Below are positions 1 through 8,108 of a stretch of 64,000 bases of DNA, one piece after another (within the stretch, counting starts at the first letter, position 1; every line of letters begins with the position of its first letter). The notes under the pieces were generated by a model, which saw only the letters and a program-made list of their open reading frames with translations, ran no database searches and was not told the origin of the DNA. The stretch comes from an uncultured Latescibacterota bacterium (GTDB lineage Bacteria > Latescibacterota > UBA2968 > UBA8231). The position numbers and the translations under genes are program-made. The DNA lies in assembly GCA_951813615.1 (NCBI GenBank), contig OX638377.1, forward strand, positions 3,622,599-3,686,598, given 5' to 3'.

Positions 1-559
1 TGGCCGCTCGCATGGGTTTCTCCCAGGGCGATTCGCCGATATTGGGCCGATTGGGATCGGGGCCGCCGTAGTTGAAATGGGCCTTGTGCGAACCCGAGAG
101 AAACGTGGTGCCCCCTTGGCCGACTTTTACTTCTTCAAGCTCCCACACCACCCGCGTCAGCCCGGAAAATATCTTGTTACCCGCCACTTGGTAGCGCATA
201 GCATTGGCCTGTTGCGGCGGCCGCACCACGTGCGGCAGGCCGGTGCCGTTGTCGGTGCTTTTCCAGCCAGCGTGTCGCACTGTGATAAAGGAGTTTTCGC
301 AGCGGAAGCTGTGGTACTCGTCCCCAAGGTATGGCTCTTCGGCGAGGATTTCGGTGAGAATGCCTACCACCGCCGGATGGTCCAAAAGCTCCTGCAAGGC
401 ACCTTGATAGCCCTGTTTGGCGCCGTCGTACACCTCGGCTTTCATCGCTGCGATTTCCGCCTCAGACAGCACCGAAGGCAACAAAATCCAGCCTTGCAGG
501 TCGAAAAAAAACTTCTGTTCTTCGGTCATGGGCACGGGTACGGCCCTATGCTCGCTCAT
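1..559 (-). CDS. PhyH-family dioxygenase-like protein (3' end outside window)
   Basis: The reading frame starts at an ATG whose complement is 557-559, preceded on the minus strand by AAGGAGAA, and runs open off the left edge, giving 186 visible residues. It resembles the phytanoyl-CoA dioxygenase (PhyH) family of Fe(II)/2-oxoglutarate oxygenases: an early EEQKFFFDLQGW segment, then VVWELEEVKVGQGGTTFLSGSHK, the usual strand followed by the G-S-H-K turn. No canonical H-x-D iron motif is seen in the visible part; PHVVRPP stands roughly where it would be expected. It lies just downstream of a second PhyH gene on the same strand (21-bp gap), so the two are probably co-transcribed. Substrate unknown. 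The missing C-terminus should hold the distal His and Arg, so activity cannot be judged here. Confidence 0.8.
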   Translation of the reverse strand, partial: MSEHRAVPVPMTEEQKFFFDLQGWILLPSVLSEAEIAAMKAEVYDGAKQGYQGALQELLDHPAVVGILTEILAEEPYLGDEYHSFRCENSFITVRHAGWKSTDNGTGLPHVVRPPQQANAMRYQVAGNKIFSGLTRVVWELEEVKVGQGGTTFLSGSHKAHFNYGGPDPNRPNIGESPWEKPMRAA

Positions 560-580
560 AGCGTTCTCCTTGTCGATTCT

Positions 581-1390
581 TTACACCTGCTTGGTCCACT
601 CAATCGGCTTGGGGGCGATGCCCTGTTCCCGGGCCCATTCGACCAAGCCGTAGCTCGGTCCCCCCAATAATTGCTTGCCAATATCATCTACTTGGTCTAG
701 CACCTCGTCGCCCGGTTGGACGAGGTCCATATTGTCCCGTAGCCCTCCCATCCAGCGATAGCTGTAGCCCAGTATGACCACCTTTGATGTGCGCTGGCTT
801 ACATTGGGTGCCGCTGTGTGGAAGACGCGGTTTTCAAACAAAAAGGCGTCGCCAGCGTTGAGACACAAGTCCACCGCCCCCTCTGGATCGACTTGGCCTT
901 GGGGGATGGGCAACGGCGTCGGCAACAGATGGGAGCCAGGGGCGAACATCGTAAAACCCGATTGCGGCGCGGGAAAATCCGTCAGGCAATAGCACACTTT
1001 TATGCCGGCGCGGACGATGTCTTCATGGCCCAAATCTTCGGTCATGCCGATGTCGCGATGCCATCCCCGCGTCTCTTCGCCGGCATCGTCCTGGGGGAAT
1101 TTATAGATAATCGCCGTGGTGTGCAGATGGATATTGGGCGACAGCAACTGCACCACTAGCGGCACCGTCGAGGAATGGGTCAGCAGCGGGTGAAACGCCT
1201 GCTCTTGCACAATCCCCGGTCGCCGCTGAACGTAGTATTGGTCTGCTTCGCGCCCGAATTCATCGATCATCCGGTCGCACACTGTCGTCAACTGCGCCAC
1301 CTCTTGCTCCGTCAGCGCCCCGGGGACGACCAGATAGCCGTTGTCGTCGAAGAAGCGACGCTGTTTTTCCTCCAGTAGGACCAATTCCAT
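581..1390 (-). CDS. phytanoyl-CoA dioxygenase (PhyH) family protein
   Basis: This 269-residue protein has the complete Fe(II)/2-oxoglutarate facial triad of the PhyH family: H111-x-D113 in GWHRDIG, the distal H191 in VFHTAAPN, and R200 as the likely 2-oxoglutarate carboxylate ligand. The length is normal for the family and no signal peptide is present, so it should be a soluble cytoplasmic oxygenase that hydroxylates an unknown small molecule. The first 20 residues (FFDDNGYLVVPGALT) match the usual PhyH N-terminus, which supports the start. It is immediately upstream of the partial PhyH gene at the window edge. PhyH enzymes act on very varied substrates, so the reaction is not assigned. Confidence 0.9.
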   Translation of the reverse strand: MELVLLEEKQRRFFDDNGYLVVPGALTEQEVAQLTTVCDRMIDEFGREADQYYVQRRPGIVQEQAFHPLLTHSSTVPLVVQLLSPNIHLHTTAIIYKFPQDDAGEETRGWHRDIGMTEDLGHEDIVRAGIKVCYCLTDFPAPQSGFTMFAPGSHLLPTPLPIPQGQVDPEGAVDLCLNAGDAFLFENRVFHTAAPNVSQRTSKVVILGYSYRWMGGLRDNMDLVQPGDEVLDQVDDIGKQLLGGPSYGLVEWAREQGIAPKPIEWTKQV

Positions 1391-1416
1391 TGCTGACTTA
1401 CCTCACTCTATGAGCT

Positions 1417-1878
1417 TTAGATCAACTCGGCGTCGCAGCGGGGACAGTGTTCCCACTCGGGCGATTCCACCGGCTTGTCGCAATCCGGGCACAAGCCGAG
1501 GGGATGCTCGTCCTCGCGGCAGCGGCGGCCGTCTTTGTAGGTAATGCGCCGCCAGACCGTCTCGCCGTCCGTAGCGTAAAAAGTCCACGTGCCCGTCTTG
1601 CGCCCGTCCGAACTCTTGCCGCGGTATTCGTTGAATTGCCCAGCCTGTTTCCGTTTGCCGTTTTCATAGTACGCCACGTGGTCGCCGGTGAGCTGATTTT
1701 CTCGGTAGTGATTAATACTAGCGGGCTTACCGTTTCTGTGGTATTCCACCCATTTGCCCGTCTTTTTGCCCATGTCAAAGGCACCTTCGCGCCGCTTGCC
1801 GCCGTCGGCGTAGTACAGCACCCAAGGGCCGTGTTTTTTGCCGTCCTTGTACTCGACATCTTCGAGATGGCTGGCCAT
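1417..1878 (-). CDS. YwqK/MORN-like repeat protein with C-terminal zinc ribbon
   Basis: The 153-residue product carries about four imperfect repeats of the YwqK type (G-x-W-x-x-Y-x-x-D/N-G-x), for example GPWVLYYADGGKRREG, GKWVEYHRNGKP and GTWTFYATDGE. They are followed by a C-terminal CPDC/CPRC pair (about residues 132-149) that should form a small zinc ribbon. The start has a good ribosome site, GGAGG six bases before ATG. YwqK is annotated as an antitoxin in Bacillus, but this repeat is widespread and mostly of unknown role; no toxin gene is adjacent. It lies 26 bp upstream of the PhyH pair on the same strand. Function unknown; probably a cytosolic repeat protein. Confidence 0.75.
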   Translation of the reverse strand: MASHLEDVEYKDGKKHGPWVLYYADGGKRREGAFDMGKKTGKWVEYHRNGKPASINHYRENQLTGDHVAYYENGKRKQAGQFNEYRGKSSDGRKTGTWTFYATDGETVWRRITYKDGRRCREDEHPLGLCPDCDKPVESPEWEHCPRCDAELI

Positions 1879-2070
1879 GATTTCCTCCGCATTAATTGGC
1901 CGACGTGTTTACCGTGGCCTTTAGGCCCCTCAACGTGTGGGTTCACGACGGTAGCATGGGATAGTTATACAGCGCAATATGATAGGTTTCCTCTTAGGTA
2001 GGAAATGATATAGGTACAATCTACATCCCCGACCTTTCGGATCAAAGAATTTCCACCTCCGACGGCCCTC

Positions 2071-3630
2071 TCAAGTAACGCCGCACTCATAAGGCCCTAA
2101 GTCTAGGTCGGTGTTGTGAACACCGCGATAAGCGCTCTTGCCGCGCAGGTAGCGCACCTCCAGTTCCACGTCCCGCACATAGAGGAGCGGCGTAGCCTCC
2201 GGGTCGCGCTCGTGCAGGGTGACTTCCACGACGTTGGTTCCCTGCACCGGCCAATGGGCCTCGTCCAGCCGGAAGACGAACCAGTAACTCGAATGCGAGC
2301 GGTAGCGCGGCGCAGTCATTTGATAGATGTGATCGATCTTGCGCGTGATATGCGCTGGCAACTCGTCGCCGTTCAGCTTGAAGCTGAGGCGGTCGCGGTC
2401 GGTAGCGCGCATCAGCCGTAGCCGCAAAATCACCTCGTGAACCCGTCCCGCCGCACCCCAATGCGGTAGATTGTCGCTAATGGGCAGTTCTAGTGCTACA
2501 GGCTGCTCTAGCGCCAGCGAGGCCGGTAGCTGCATGACGAGTCCCGGCTCGGTCTTCGGCTGTGCAGCGGAACGTCCCGTGGGCGTGGGAATCGCGTAGA
2601 TTTTGTCTTTGACCGCCATCACGTCCGGGTGCGGCAACTCGCGGAGTTGTTCGTAGAAAGACGGGCCGTACGGCCAATTGCCGGCCCAGTGGACCAAATT
2701 CAGCCCATCGACGCCCTGTGCCCAGTAGTTGGTCGCCGCGGCGCGCACCATGGCAATGGGGGCCGCGCCCAGCCGGTCCGAATCCACGTTATTGCGGATG
2801 ACGCCGTGGATCCGACACTCCGCGTCCTGAGCCGCCGCGATCAAAGGCCGGAAATCCGCGGTCGCGTCAATCAGAGACATGGTCGCAAAGTTCTCCGCCA
2901 CCAAAACATCGGCAATCCCCTCGCGAATCCACGTTTCTGGGTCCAGGCCCATGGACCGGCAACCGGCGATACTAGTGGGAATGCGCAAGGCCAGCTCGCG
3001 GTCGGGGCCGCATTGCTTAACGGCTTCGCGTACGCGCTGGAGCCAATCGGTGAAGATCCCCCGGCCGCGCTCTATATCGTCCGAGTGGAAGAAGGCACCG
3101 CCGGCGTAGTGATTGAGGTTGAGTTCAAAGCCATCCACCGGATAGTTTTGCAGGGTTTCCTCAATCAGGGCAAAACGCATCTCGCGGACTTCCGGTCGCG
3201 CAAAATCGGCCAACTGGGTATCGCCGATCTGCAAGCCCTCGCCTAAGTCAGCCTGAACTTGGAGCGAGGGGTAGATTAGCAGTCCTTTGGCCCGTGCGCG
3301 GTCGCAGACAATATGCAGTAGATCGCGGCCCTCGGCGATGAGCTGCTGGGCATTGCGATAGGCGCGCTGGAAGACGAGGTGATCCCAGTGGTGGTCGTCC
3401 TCCGGTCGAAACTGAGCAGTAGCCGCCGTCTCTGGACCCCAGTGATCGGCCTCCTGGGTGTCGTGCAAAAAGGCATTGCCGAAGCCGAGGTTGAAGACTA
3501 GGGCCTCAATCGGCGTTCCCAATAGTTCATCGACTGCCGCCTCACACCCTTCTTGCGCGACGGGTGGCTCGCACATGTAGAGCAAGGTGTGGCGCGAGTC
3601 GTTTTCAAACATCAGGCGGGGTTTGGGCAT
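2071..3630 (-). CDS. TIM-barrel glycosidase-like protein, function unknown
   Basis: This 519-residue protein has no signal peptide. The first about 340 residues look like an (alpha/beta)8 barrel of the glycoside-hydrolase type: LVFNLGFGNAF, LLIYPSLQVQADLG, VDGFELNLNHYAGG (a possible catalytic Glu at a strand end), LALRIPTSIAG, VDGLNLVHWAGNWPYG. The last about 150 residues are beta-rich (VHEVILRLRLMRATDRDRLSFKLNG) and resemble an accessory beta-sandwich. I do not recognise a numbered GH family. It is divergent from the sialidase-like gene across an 87-bp gap and lies in a carbohydrate-directed neighbourhood, so action on a sugar is likely but inferred. Confidence 0.65.
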   Translation of the reverse strand: MPKPRLMFENDSRHTLLYMCEPPVAQEGCEAAVDELLGTPIEALVFNLGFGNAFLHDTQEADHWGPETAATAQFRPEDDHHWDHLVFQRAYRNAQQLIAEGRDLLHIVCDRARAKGLLIYPSLQVQADLGEGLQIGDTQLADFARPEVREMRFALIEETLQNYPVDGFELNLNHYAGGAFFHSDDIERGRGIFTDWLQRVREAVKQCGPDRELALRIPTSIAGCRSMGLDPETWIREGIADVLVAENFATMSLIDATADFRPLIAAAQDAECRIHGVIRNNVDSDRLGAAPIAMVRAAATNYWAQGVDGLNLVHWAGNWPYGPSFYEQLRELPHPDVMAVKDKIYAIPTPTGRSAAQPKTEPGLVMQLPASLALEQPVALELPISDNLPHWGAAGRVHEVILRLRLMRATDRDRLSFKLNGDELPAHITRKIDHIYQMTAPRYRSHSSYWFVFRLDEAHWPVQGTNVVEVTLHERDPEATPLLYVRDVELEVRYLRGKSAYRGVHNTDLDLGPYECGVT

Positions 3631-3656
3631 GAGTGCGTTCTCCGCGTATTAAAAAT

Positions 3657-3685
3657 TTGGTCCGAAAAACCTAAACCCGTATTAT
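3657..3685 (+). promoter_or_regulatory. candidate sigma70-type promoter for the sialidase-like gene
   Basis: TTGGTC at 3657-3662 is followed after 17 bases by TATTAT at 3680-3685. The -10 hexamer is one base off TATAAT, but the -35 is weak (3 of 6). It stands 32 bp before the chosen ATG in the 87-bp divergent gap, so position and spacing are right. Confidence 0.35.
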
Positions 3686-3717
3686 TCCCCCGGTCAATCA
3701 CTCTACCAAGAATCCCC

Positions 3718-4806
3718 ATGATCGAACTCCGCGCCACCGGCCTCATCTACCGCGACTCCACGCTCCACGCCTGGCACCCCACCCTAGCGCTGTTATCCAA
3801 CGGCGACCTATTGGCCGCCTACGATTTGGGCGAGACCATCGGTGCCCTTGATTATTGCACCTATCTTGCGCGCTCGACCGATGGCGGCCGGTCGTGGACT
3901 GAGCCAATGGCCTTTTTTGCCGATCCCGTTGCCGCAACCGCCCGCCGCACCATCCGCATCAGCACCCTAGCCGACGGAACATTAATCGGCGCGGGACGGC
4001 GCAGCTATTGCCACCACCCCGAAACCAGCGGTTGGAATCCCGAGACGTACGGCGTAGAGCAAGGCGACTGGTTCGTGCTCCGCAGCCACGGCGGGACCCA
4101 CTGGCAAGGGCCGCAGGAGATCGAGCCGCCGCTAGCTGGCCCCTACGAGGTCTGCCACGCCTTTGTCGAGACCAGCGATGGCCAGCTGCTCCTACCCACG
4201 GGCCTGTTGCGAACGTGGGAAGGGAACGCACCCAACGGACTCAAAACCCTAGCCTTAGTCTCCAACGACCAAGGACAGACTTGGCCCGAATATATCGAGC
4301 TGTTCGCCGATCCCCAAGGCGAGGTGGTCTATCACGAGGTCAGTCTGGTAGAATTGGAGGGCGGGCGGCTCCTCGCGGTGGCCTGGCCCTTTAACTCGGT
4401 CGTAGGCCAGACCGTGATGAAGGTGCCCTATGCGATAGCACCAGACGGCAAGACGTTCAGCATCCGCGGCTCGACCGAAATCGCCGGCGAGACGACCAAG
4501 TTGCTGCACTTGGGCGGCGACAGGGTCCTGTGCCTGACGCGCCGCACTGACGCGGCTGGCCTGTGGGCGGTGCTCGCCCAGATACAAGGCGACGAGTGGG
4601 TTCATCTCGCGGAGGCTCCCTTGTGGCAGGGTGCGGCGTCGCGGATGCAGGGCGAGCGAGACGCGGCAACCGAGCTGGCCGAACTGCACTTTGGCTTTCC
4701 CAACCTCTTGCGCCTGCCCAATGGCGACGTGTTAGCGGCCTTCTGGTGTCGCGAGGACCACATTCACAACATCCGCTATCTGCGGATTAGCATAGCGGAC
4801 CACTAG
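3718..4806 (+). CDS. sialidase-superfamily (BNR repeat) protein
   Basis: The frame is open from 3553, but the 362-residue protein from the ATG at 3718 (MIELRATGLIYRD) fits the family; the upstream extension lies antisense in the neighbouring gene and is not protein-like. It has six-bladed propeller features: the Asp-box S-T-D-G-G-R-S-W near residue 60, a second, S-N-D-Q-G-Q-T-W, near 180, and a degenerate LRSHGGTHW between them. The end, GDVLAAFWCREDHIHNIRYLRI, is typical of bacterial sialidase-like proteins. There is no signal peptide and no clear arginine triad could be confirmed by eye, so the substrate need not be sialic acid. The stop overlaps the ribosome site of the next gene, so the two form an operon. 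Confidence 0.75.
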   Translation: MIELRATGLIYRDSTLHAWHPTLALLSNGDLLAAYDLGETIGALDYCTYLARSTDGGRSWTEPMAFFADPVAATARRTIRISTLADGTLIGAGRRSYCHHPETSGWNPETYGVEQGDWFVLRSHGGTHWQGPQEIEPPLAGPYEVCHAFVETSDGQLLLPTGLLRTWEGNAPNGLKTLALVSNDQGQTWPEYIELFADPQGEVVYHEVSLVELEGGRLLAVAWPFNSVVGQTVMKVPYAIAPDGKTFSIRGSTEIAGETTKLLHLGGDRVLCLTRRTDAAGLWAVLAQIQGDEWVHLAEAPLWQGAASRMQGERDAATELAELHFGFPNLLRLPNGDVLAAFWCREDHIHNIRYLRISIADH

Positions 4807-4815
4807 GAGATTACC

Positions 4816-6987
4816 ATGCACATCGGCGACCAATGGATGCAGTTGCGCAGCCGCGACAAAGCCCTCGATCAGGCCTTTGACCGGCCCTTTCCGGTCGGCG
4901 TCGAATACTACCGCCCACCCGTGCCGCCGCCGGAGTACTGGGACGAGGACTTTCGCCGGATCAGCGCCGCTGGTATGAGTATCGTCCGCGTCTGGTATTC
5001 TTGGGATTGGGTCGAGACCTTGCCCAACCACTACGAGTTCGACGATCTGGACCAGCTCTTCGACCTCGCCGCCCGACACGGTCTAAAGGTCTGGGTCGAT
5101 ACCCCGCTGGGCACTCACATGGCCTGCCCGGCTTGGATGCTGCGCTCCCACCCGGACATGCGGGTTGTCCGCCGCGACGGCAGTGTACAACAAAATACGA
5201 CCGGCGCATTTGCCGCACACGGGGCGATGACCCACAACTTCGACCACCCGATGTGGCGCGTCTATGTCGAGCGCTACCTGCGCCAATTCGTGCCGCGTTA
5301 CAAAAATCACCAAGCCTTGGGCGTCTGGGGCACTTGGGACGGCATTGGCTACGCTGGTGCGTGGACAGCCCCTGAACCGTATCCTCCCTACAACGACTAC
5401 ACCATCGCCAAGTACAAAGACTGGCTCTACCACAACTACACGCTCGACGAACTCAACGAGCGGCTGCTGCGCCGCTACCGCTCGTGGGAAGACGTCGATG
5501 CGCCGCGCAGTAAAGCCGCACCGGTGGAGATGAGGCTGTATTTGCAGTTCCACCGCGAGAACATGGCCGACCACCTAGGCTGGATGGCCGACTTGATCGA
5601 CCAGCTCGATGGGACGCACGAGCAGCGCTCGCACGGCGGCTCGTACCCAGCGCCCCACCACGAGACAGTCAGTCCGCAGATCGACAGTTGGGGCCTTTCG
5701 CACCACTCGTCCAACCGACTGACCACTGACGAGCCGTACAGCATCGCCTGCGAAGCCTACGGCTTCCAGTGGTGCCGCGCCATGGGTCGCAACAATCGAT
5801 GGTGGAACGAAGAGATATACGGCAGCTTCGTCGGCGGGCTGCATCCGACCGAGAAAAAGACCCTCGGCGAGGAGTCAGCGCTCTATATTTGGCTGACCCT
5901 AATCGAGGGCGGTGCCGGGGCCATGTTTTGGCAGTATCGCCCGGAGTACATGACCTATGAAGCACCCGGACTCAATATCGCCGCCCTCGACGGCGAACCG
6001 ACCGAGCGGCTCCACGCGGCAACAGCGACTATCGCCCAAATCGACCGCATCGCTGACCATCTGCCGCTGGCCATTCCTCGCGCCGATGTGGCCATTGCCT
6101 ACAGCGGCCCGAGCGACGACGCATTTGATTTTAACGACCAAGGCGTCCAGTTCATCCAGCACCACCGCGCGCTCTACCGCGCCCTGTGGGCACAGAGCGT
6201 GGCGATGGACTTGGTGACCCCGGCGATGGATTGGTCCGAATACGCGCTAGTCTACCTGCCGCACTTTGCGGTCCTCGACGAGGCAGCCATCGCTCGCTTG
6301 CGCGACCTACTACAATCAGCCAATGGCCCCCTCCTCGTCGCCGACGGCTACTTTGGCACCTTTTCCGGCAAGGGCCACTGGAGCTTCAAACCACCCGAGG
6401 GCCTCAGCGATCTCATCGGCTGCCGGATCGCCGATTTTGACGTCGTCGCTGATTTCGATGTCCGGGCTGGCAAAAACGTCGTGCAGATGGAGTGTGGCAC
6501 CTTCGCCCTACCGGCGGGGACGACCTATTCAATCTTAGAAGCCCAGAGCGACACTGTGCCCATCGCAACCATCGGCGATGAAGTGGTTGGGGTGCGCTCA
6601 GCCGACGGACGCTTCACTTGGTACGGGTTTGCACTTTCGGCCACAGCTTCGTCGGCAGTGACCGGGCAACCTGGGACATCAGCACCGGCGGGGCTGGTCC
6701 ACGACGAGGTAGCGGCCGCGCTGCTGGCAACCGCGGGCGTCGAGTCGTGGTTTGCGATTACCGGCGACCGCATCGTCGTCTTTCGCCGCCACTCTCGTCA
6801 GGGTGGTTCGCTGATCTTCGCGCTCAATGTAGAAAGGCGCACCGCGAGGACGCGGGTGCAACCGCGTTGGCAGATAGAAACGGCCCGCGACCTGCTAGGG
6901 GAGCCAGACATCGCGCTCGATGATGGAGCCTTCGAGCTGACGCTAGGGGTTGGCGAGGTGGCGGTGATACACTGCGCGGATGGCTGA
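4816..6987 (+). CDS. GH42 beta-galactosidase-like enzyme, divergent active site
   Basis: The 723-residue protein matches the GH42 layout. An N-terminal barrel begins GVEYYRPPVPPPEYWDEDF and continues with RVWYSWDWVETLPNHYEFD; a nucleophile-region segment RWWNEEIYGSFVGG lies near residue 335; a trimerisation-type Rossmann domain follows from about residue 430 (VAIAYSGPSDDAFDF...). It is odd in the acid/base region: family members have a conserved Asn-Glu in a segment like WQTDNEYG, whereas here the matching stretch reads GVWGTWDGIGYAG, with Asp-Gly instead. It may use the Asp, have a changed mechanism, or be non-hydrolytic. The start has TAGGAGA seven bases upstream, overlapping the sialidase-like gene's stop. 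No signal peptide, so it is probably a cytoplasmic sugar catabolism enzyme. Confidence 0.75.
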   Translation: MHIGDQWMQLRSRDKALDQAFDRPFPVGVEYYRPPVPPPEYWDEDFRRISAAGMSIVRVWYSWDWVETLPNHYEFDDLDQLFDLAARHGLKVWVDTPLGTHMACPAWMLRSHPDMRVVRRDGSVQQNTTGAFAAHGAMTHNFDHPMWRVYVERYLRQFVPRYKNHQALGVWGTWDGIGYAGAWTAPEPYPPYNDYTIAKYKDWLYHNYTLDELNERLLRRYRSWEDVDAPRSKAAPVEMRLYLQFHRENMADHLGWMADLIDQLDGTHEQRSHGGSYPAPHHETVSPQIDSWGLSHHSSNRLTTDEPYSIACEAYGFQWCRAMGRNNRWWNEEIYGSFVGGLHPTEKKTLGEESALYIWLTLIEGGAGAMFWQYRPEYMTYEAPGLNIAALDGEPTERLHAATATIAQIDRIADHLPLAIPRADVAIAYSGPSDDAFDFNDQGVQFIQHHRALYRALWAQSVAMDLVTPAMDWSEYALVYLPHFAVLDEAAIARLRDLLQSANGPLLVADGYFGTFSGKGHWSFKPPEGLSDLIGCRIADFDVVADFDVRAGKNVVQMECGTFALPAGTTYSILEAQSDTVPIATIGDEVVGVRSADGRFTWYGFALSATASSAVTGQPGTSAPAGLVHDEVAAALLATAGVESWFAITGDRIVVFRRHSRQGGSLIFALNVERRTARTRVQPRWQIETARDLLGEPDIALDDGAFELTLGVGEVAVIHCADG

Positions 6988-7010
6988 TCCGTCTTAGAGC
7001 GGAAGAGGCA

Positions 7011-7022
7011 AATTGTACAATT
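7011..7022. repeat. 12-bp perfect palindrome between convergent genes
   Basis: AATTGTACAATT is a perfect palindrome in the 62-bp gap between the stops of the GH42-like gene and the DapA-like gene. It lacks a GC stem or U-run, so it is not a convincing terminator; a protein-binding site is possible. Confidence 0.4.
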
Positions 7023-7049
7023 GAACCGCGATCAATTCTTGGCAGAGTC

Positions 7050-7946
7050 TCAGAGGGGATTTATCAGCCCGATGGCATCCAAGACGGCACCGATCTTCTC
7101 CACCTCCTCGTCTGTGGCCGTGACCATGGGCGGGCGCAACCAGCGCGAGGCAATGCCATTGAGCTCCAGTGCGGTGCGCCACACGGCCTGACCGCCGCCT
7201 AGCACATCTGTGGCCACCCCCCAGAAGGGTTCTTCGATTTGGGTGATGATGGTCTGGGCCGTTTGGGCGTCGCCGTCTTGAAAGGCCCGCCAGTAGCTTT
7301 GTGCTACGTGGGGCGCAAACGAAGATGGATAGCAGAAAAAGGCGCGGATGCCGCAGGGCCATTGTGCGAAATTGCGCCATAGGCCCCCACCGGTCATGAA
7401 CTTCCACCGGTCGCCATAGCGGTGCACAGTCGCCTTTGCGTACTCGAGTGTGCCGTCTTCTTTAAAGGTACAGATGTTGGGCGCGTCGAGTAGCTCGTCG
7501 AGAATTTCATAGGGAGGGCAACCCACCAACATCAAGGGCATAACTTGGGCTACTTTGCGGTATTGGATGACCTTGCCCTGAGGCTGGGCTTGTTCTGGCG
7601 GCAGCACCATCAACACATCGGCTCCCCAACTGCGGCAATACTCGGCGAATTGAACCGCCCGGTCGTCTGGCCAACGCCGAGTAGCCGCCACCTTCAACGC
7701 CCGTCCGGCGACCCGATCGACCAAGAAGCGGGTGAGTTGGGCGACTTCTTCGTCGCTGAGGAACTCGAACTGGCTGTCTCCGTAGGTTAGCAAGCTGACC
7801 CTACTGCCGCTGGCAATGCCGGTGTCGATTATGCGGCCGATGCCCTCCCAGTCTAGCTGACCGTCGGGCAAAAAAGTGGTGGGTATGGAGTTGACCGGCC
7901 CCTCGAGTAAATTCTTGATCTCGTCCGGCGTCTTAGCTGATGACAT
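7050..7946 (-). CDS. DapA/NanA-superfamily lyase-like protein
   Basis: This 298-residue protein has the length and order of class I aldolases of the dihydrodipicolinate synthase family: IPTTFLPDGQLDWEGIGRII at the start, a Lys in NICTFKEDG that matches the Schiff-base lysine, then KFMTGGGLW. It differs at two catalytic places. The usual G-T-T-G-E loop reads LTYGDSQFE, and the segment normally holding the catalytic Tyr (P-Y-Y) reads MVLPPEQAQP with no Tyr. It is therefore probably not a lysine-pathway DapA, but a keto-acid sugar lyase or dehydratase, which would fit the sugar genes nearby. The ribosome site AAGGAAC precedes the ATG. It is divergent from aroA. Confidence 0.75.
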   Translation of the reverse strand: MSSAKTPDEIKNLLEGPVNSIPTTFLPDGQLDWEGIGRIIDTGIASGSRVSLLTYGDSQFEFLSDEEVAQLTRFLVDRVAGRALKVAATRRWPDDRAVQFAEYCRSWGADVLMVLPPEQAQPQGKVIQYRKVAQVMPLMLVGCPPYEILDELLDAPNICTFKEDGTLEYAKATVHRYGDRWKFMTGGGLWRNFAQWPCGIRAFFCYPSSFAPHVAQSYWRAFQDGDAQTAQTIITQIEEPFWGVATDVLGGGQAVWRTALELNGIASRWLRPPMVTATDEEVEKIGAVLDAIGLINPL

Positions 7947-8108
7947 GACATGTTCCTTTCGCGAGTAAAGGTAGCGGAAAACCCCTGTACCCTCCAGCCT
8001 AAGACCTCCTTCAAGCAGGCATTGCTCAGAGCACCTCGAGACACCAGATTATGCAGTGGCTTTGTGCCGCTTGTACAATATCAATCAACCGGACGCTGTC
8101 AGCTAAAC

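Noticed and set aside
2629..3246. 205-codon plus-strand frame
   Set aside because: Lies entirely opposite the TIM-barrel gene and has no recognisable domain or start signal.
8074..8079. TACAAT as the aroA -10 box
   Set aside because: The base match is good but no acceptable -35 lies 15-19 bases upstream, so it is only mentioned in the aroA entry.
7950..8108. N-terminal extension of aroA
   Set aside because: EPSP synthases start close to the P-G-S-K-S motif; the extra 53 residues match nothing and cover the divergent promoter gap.
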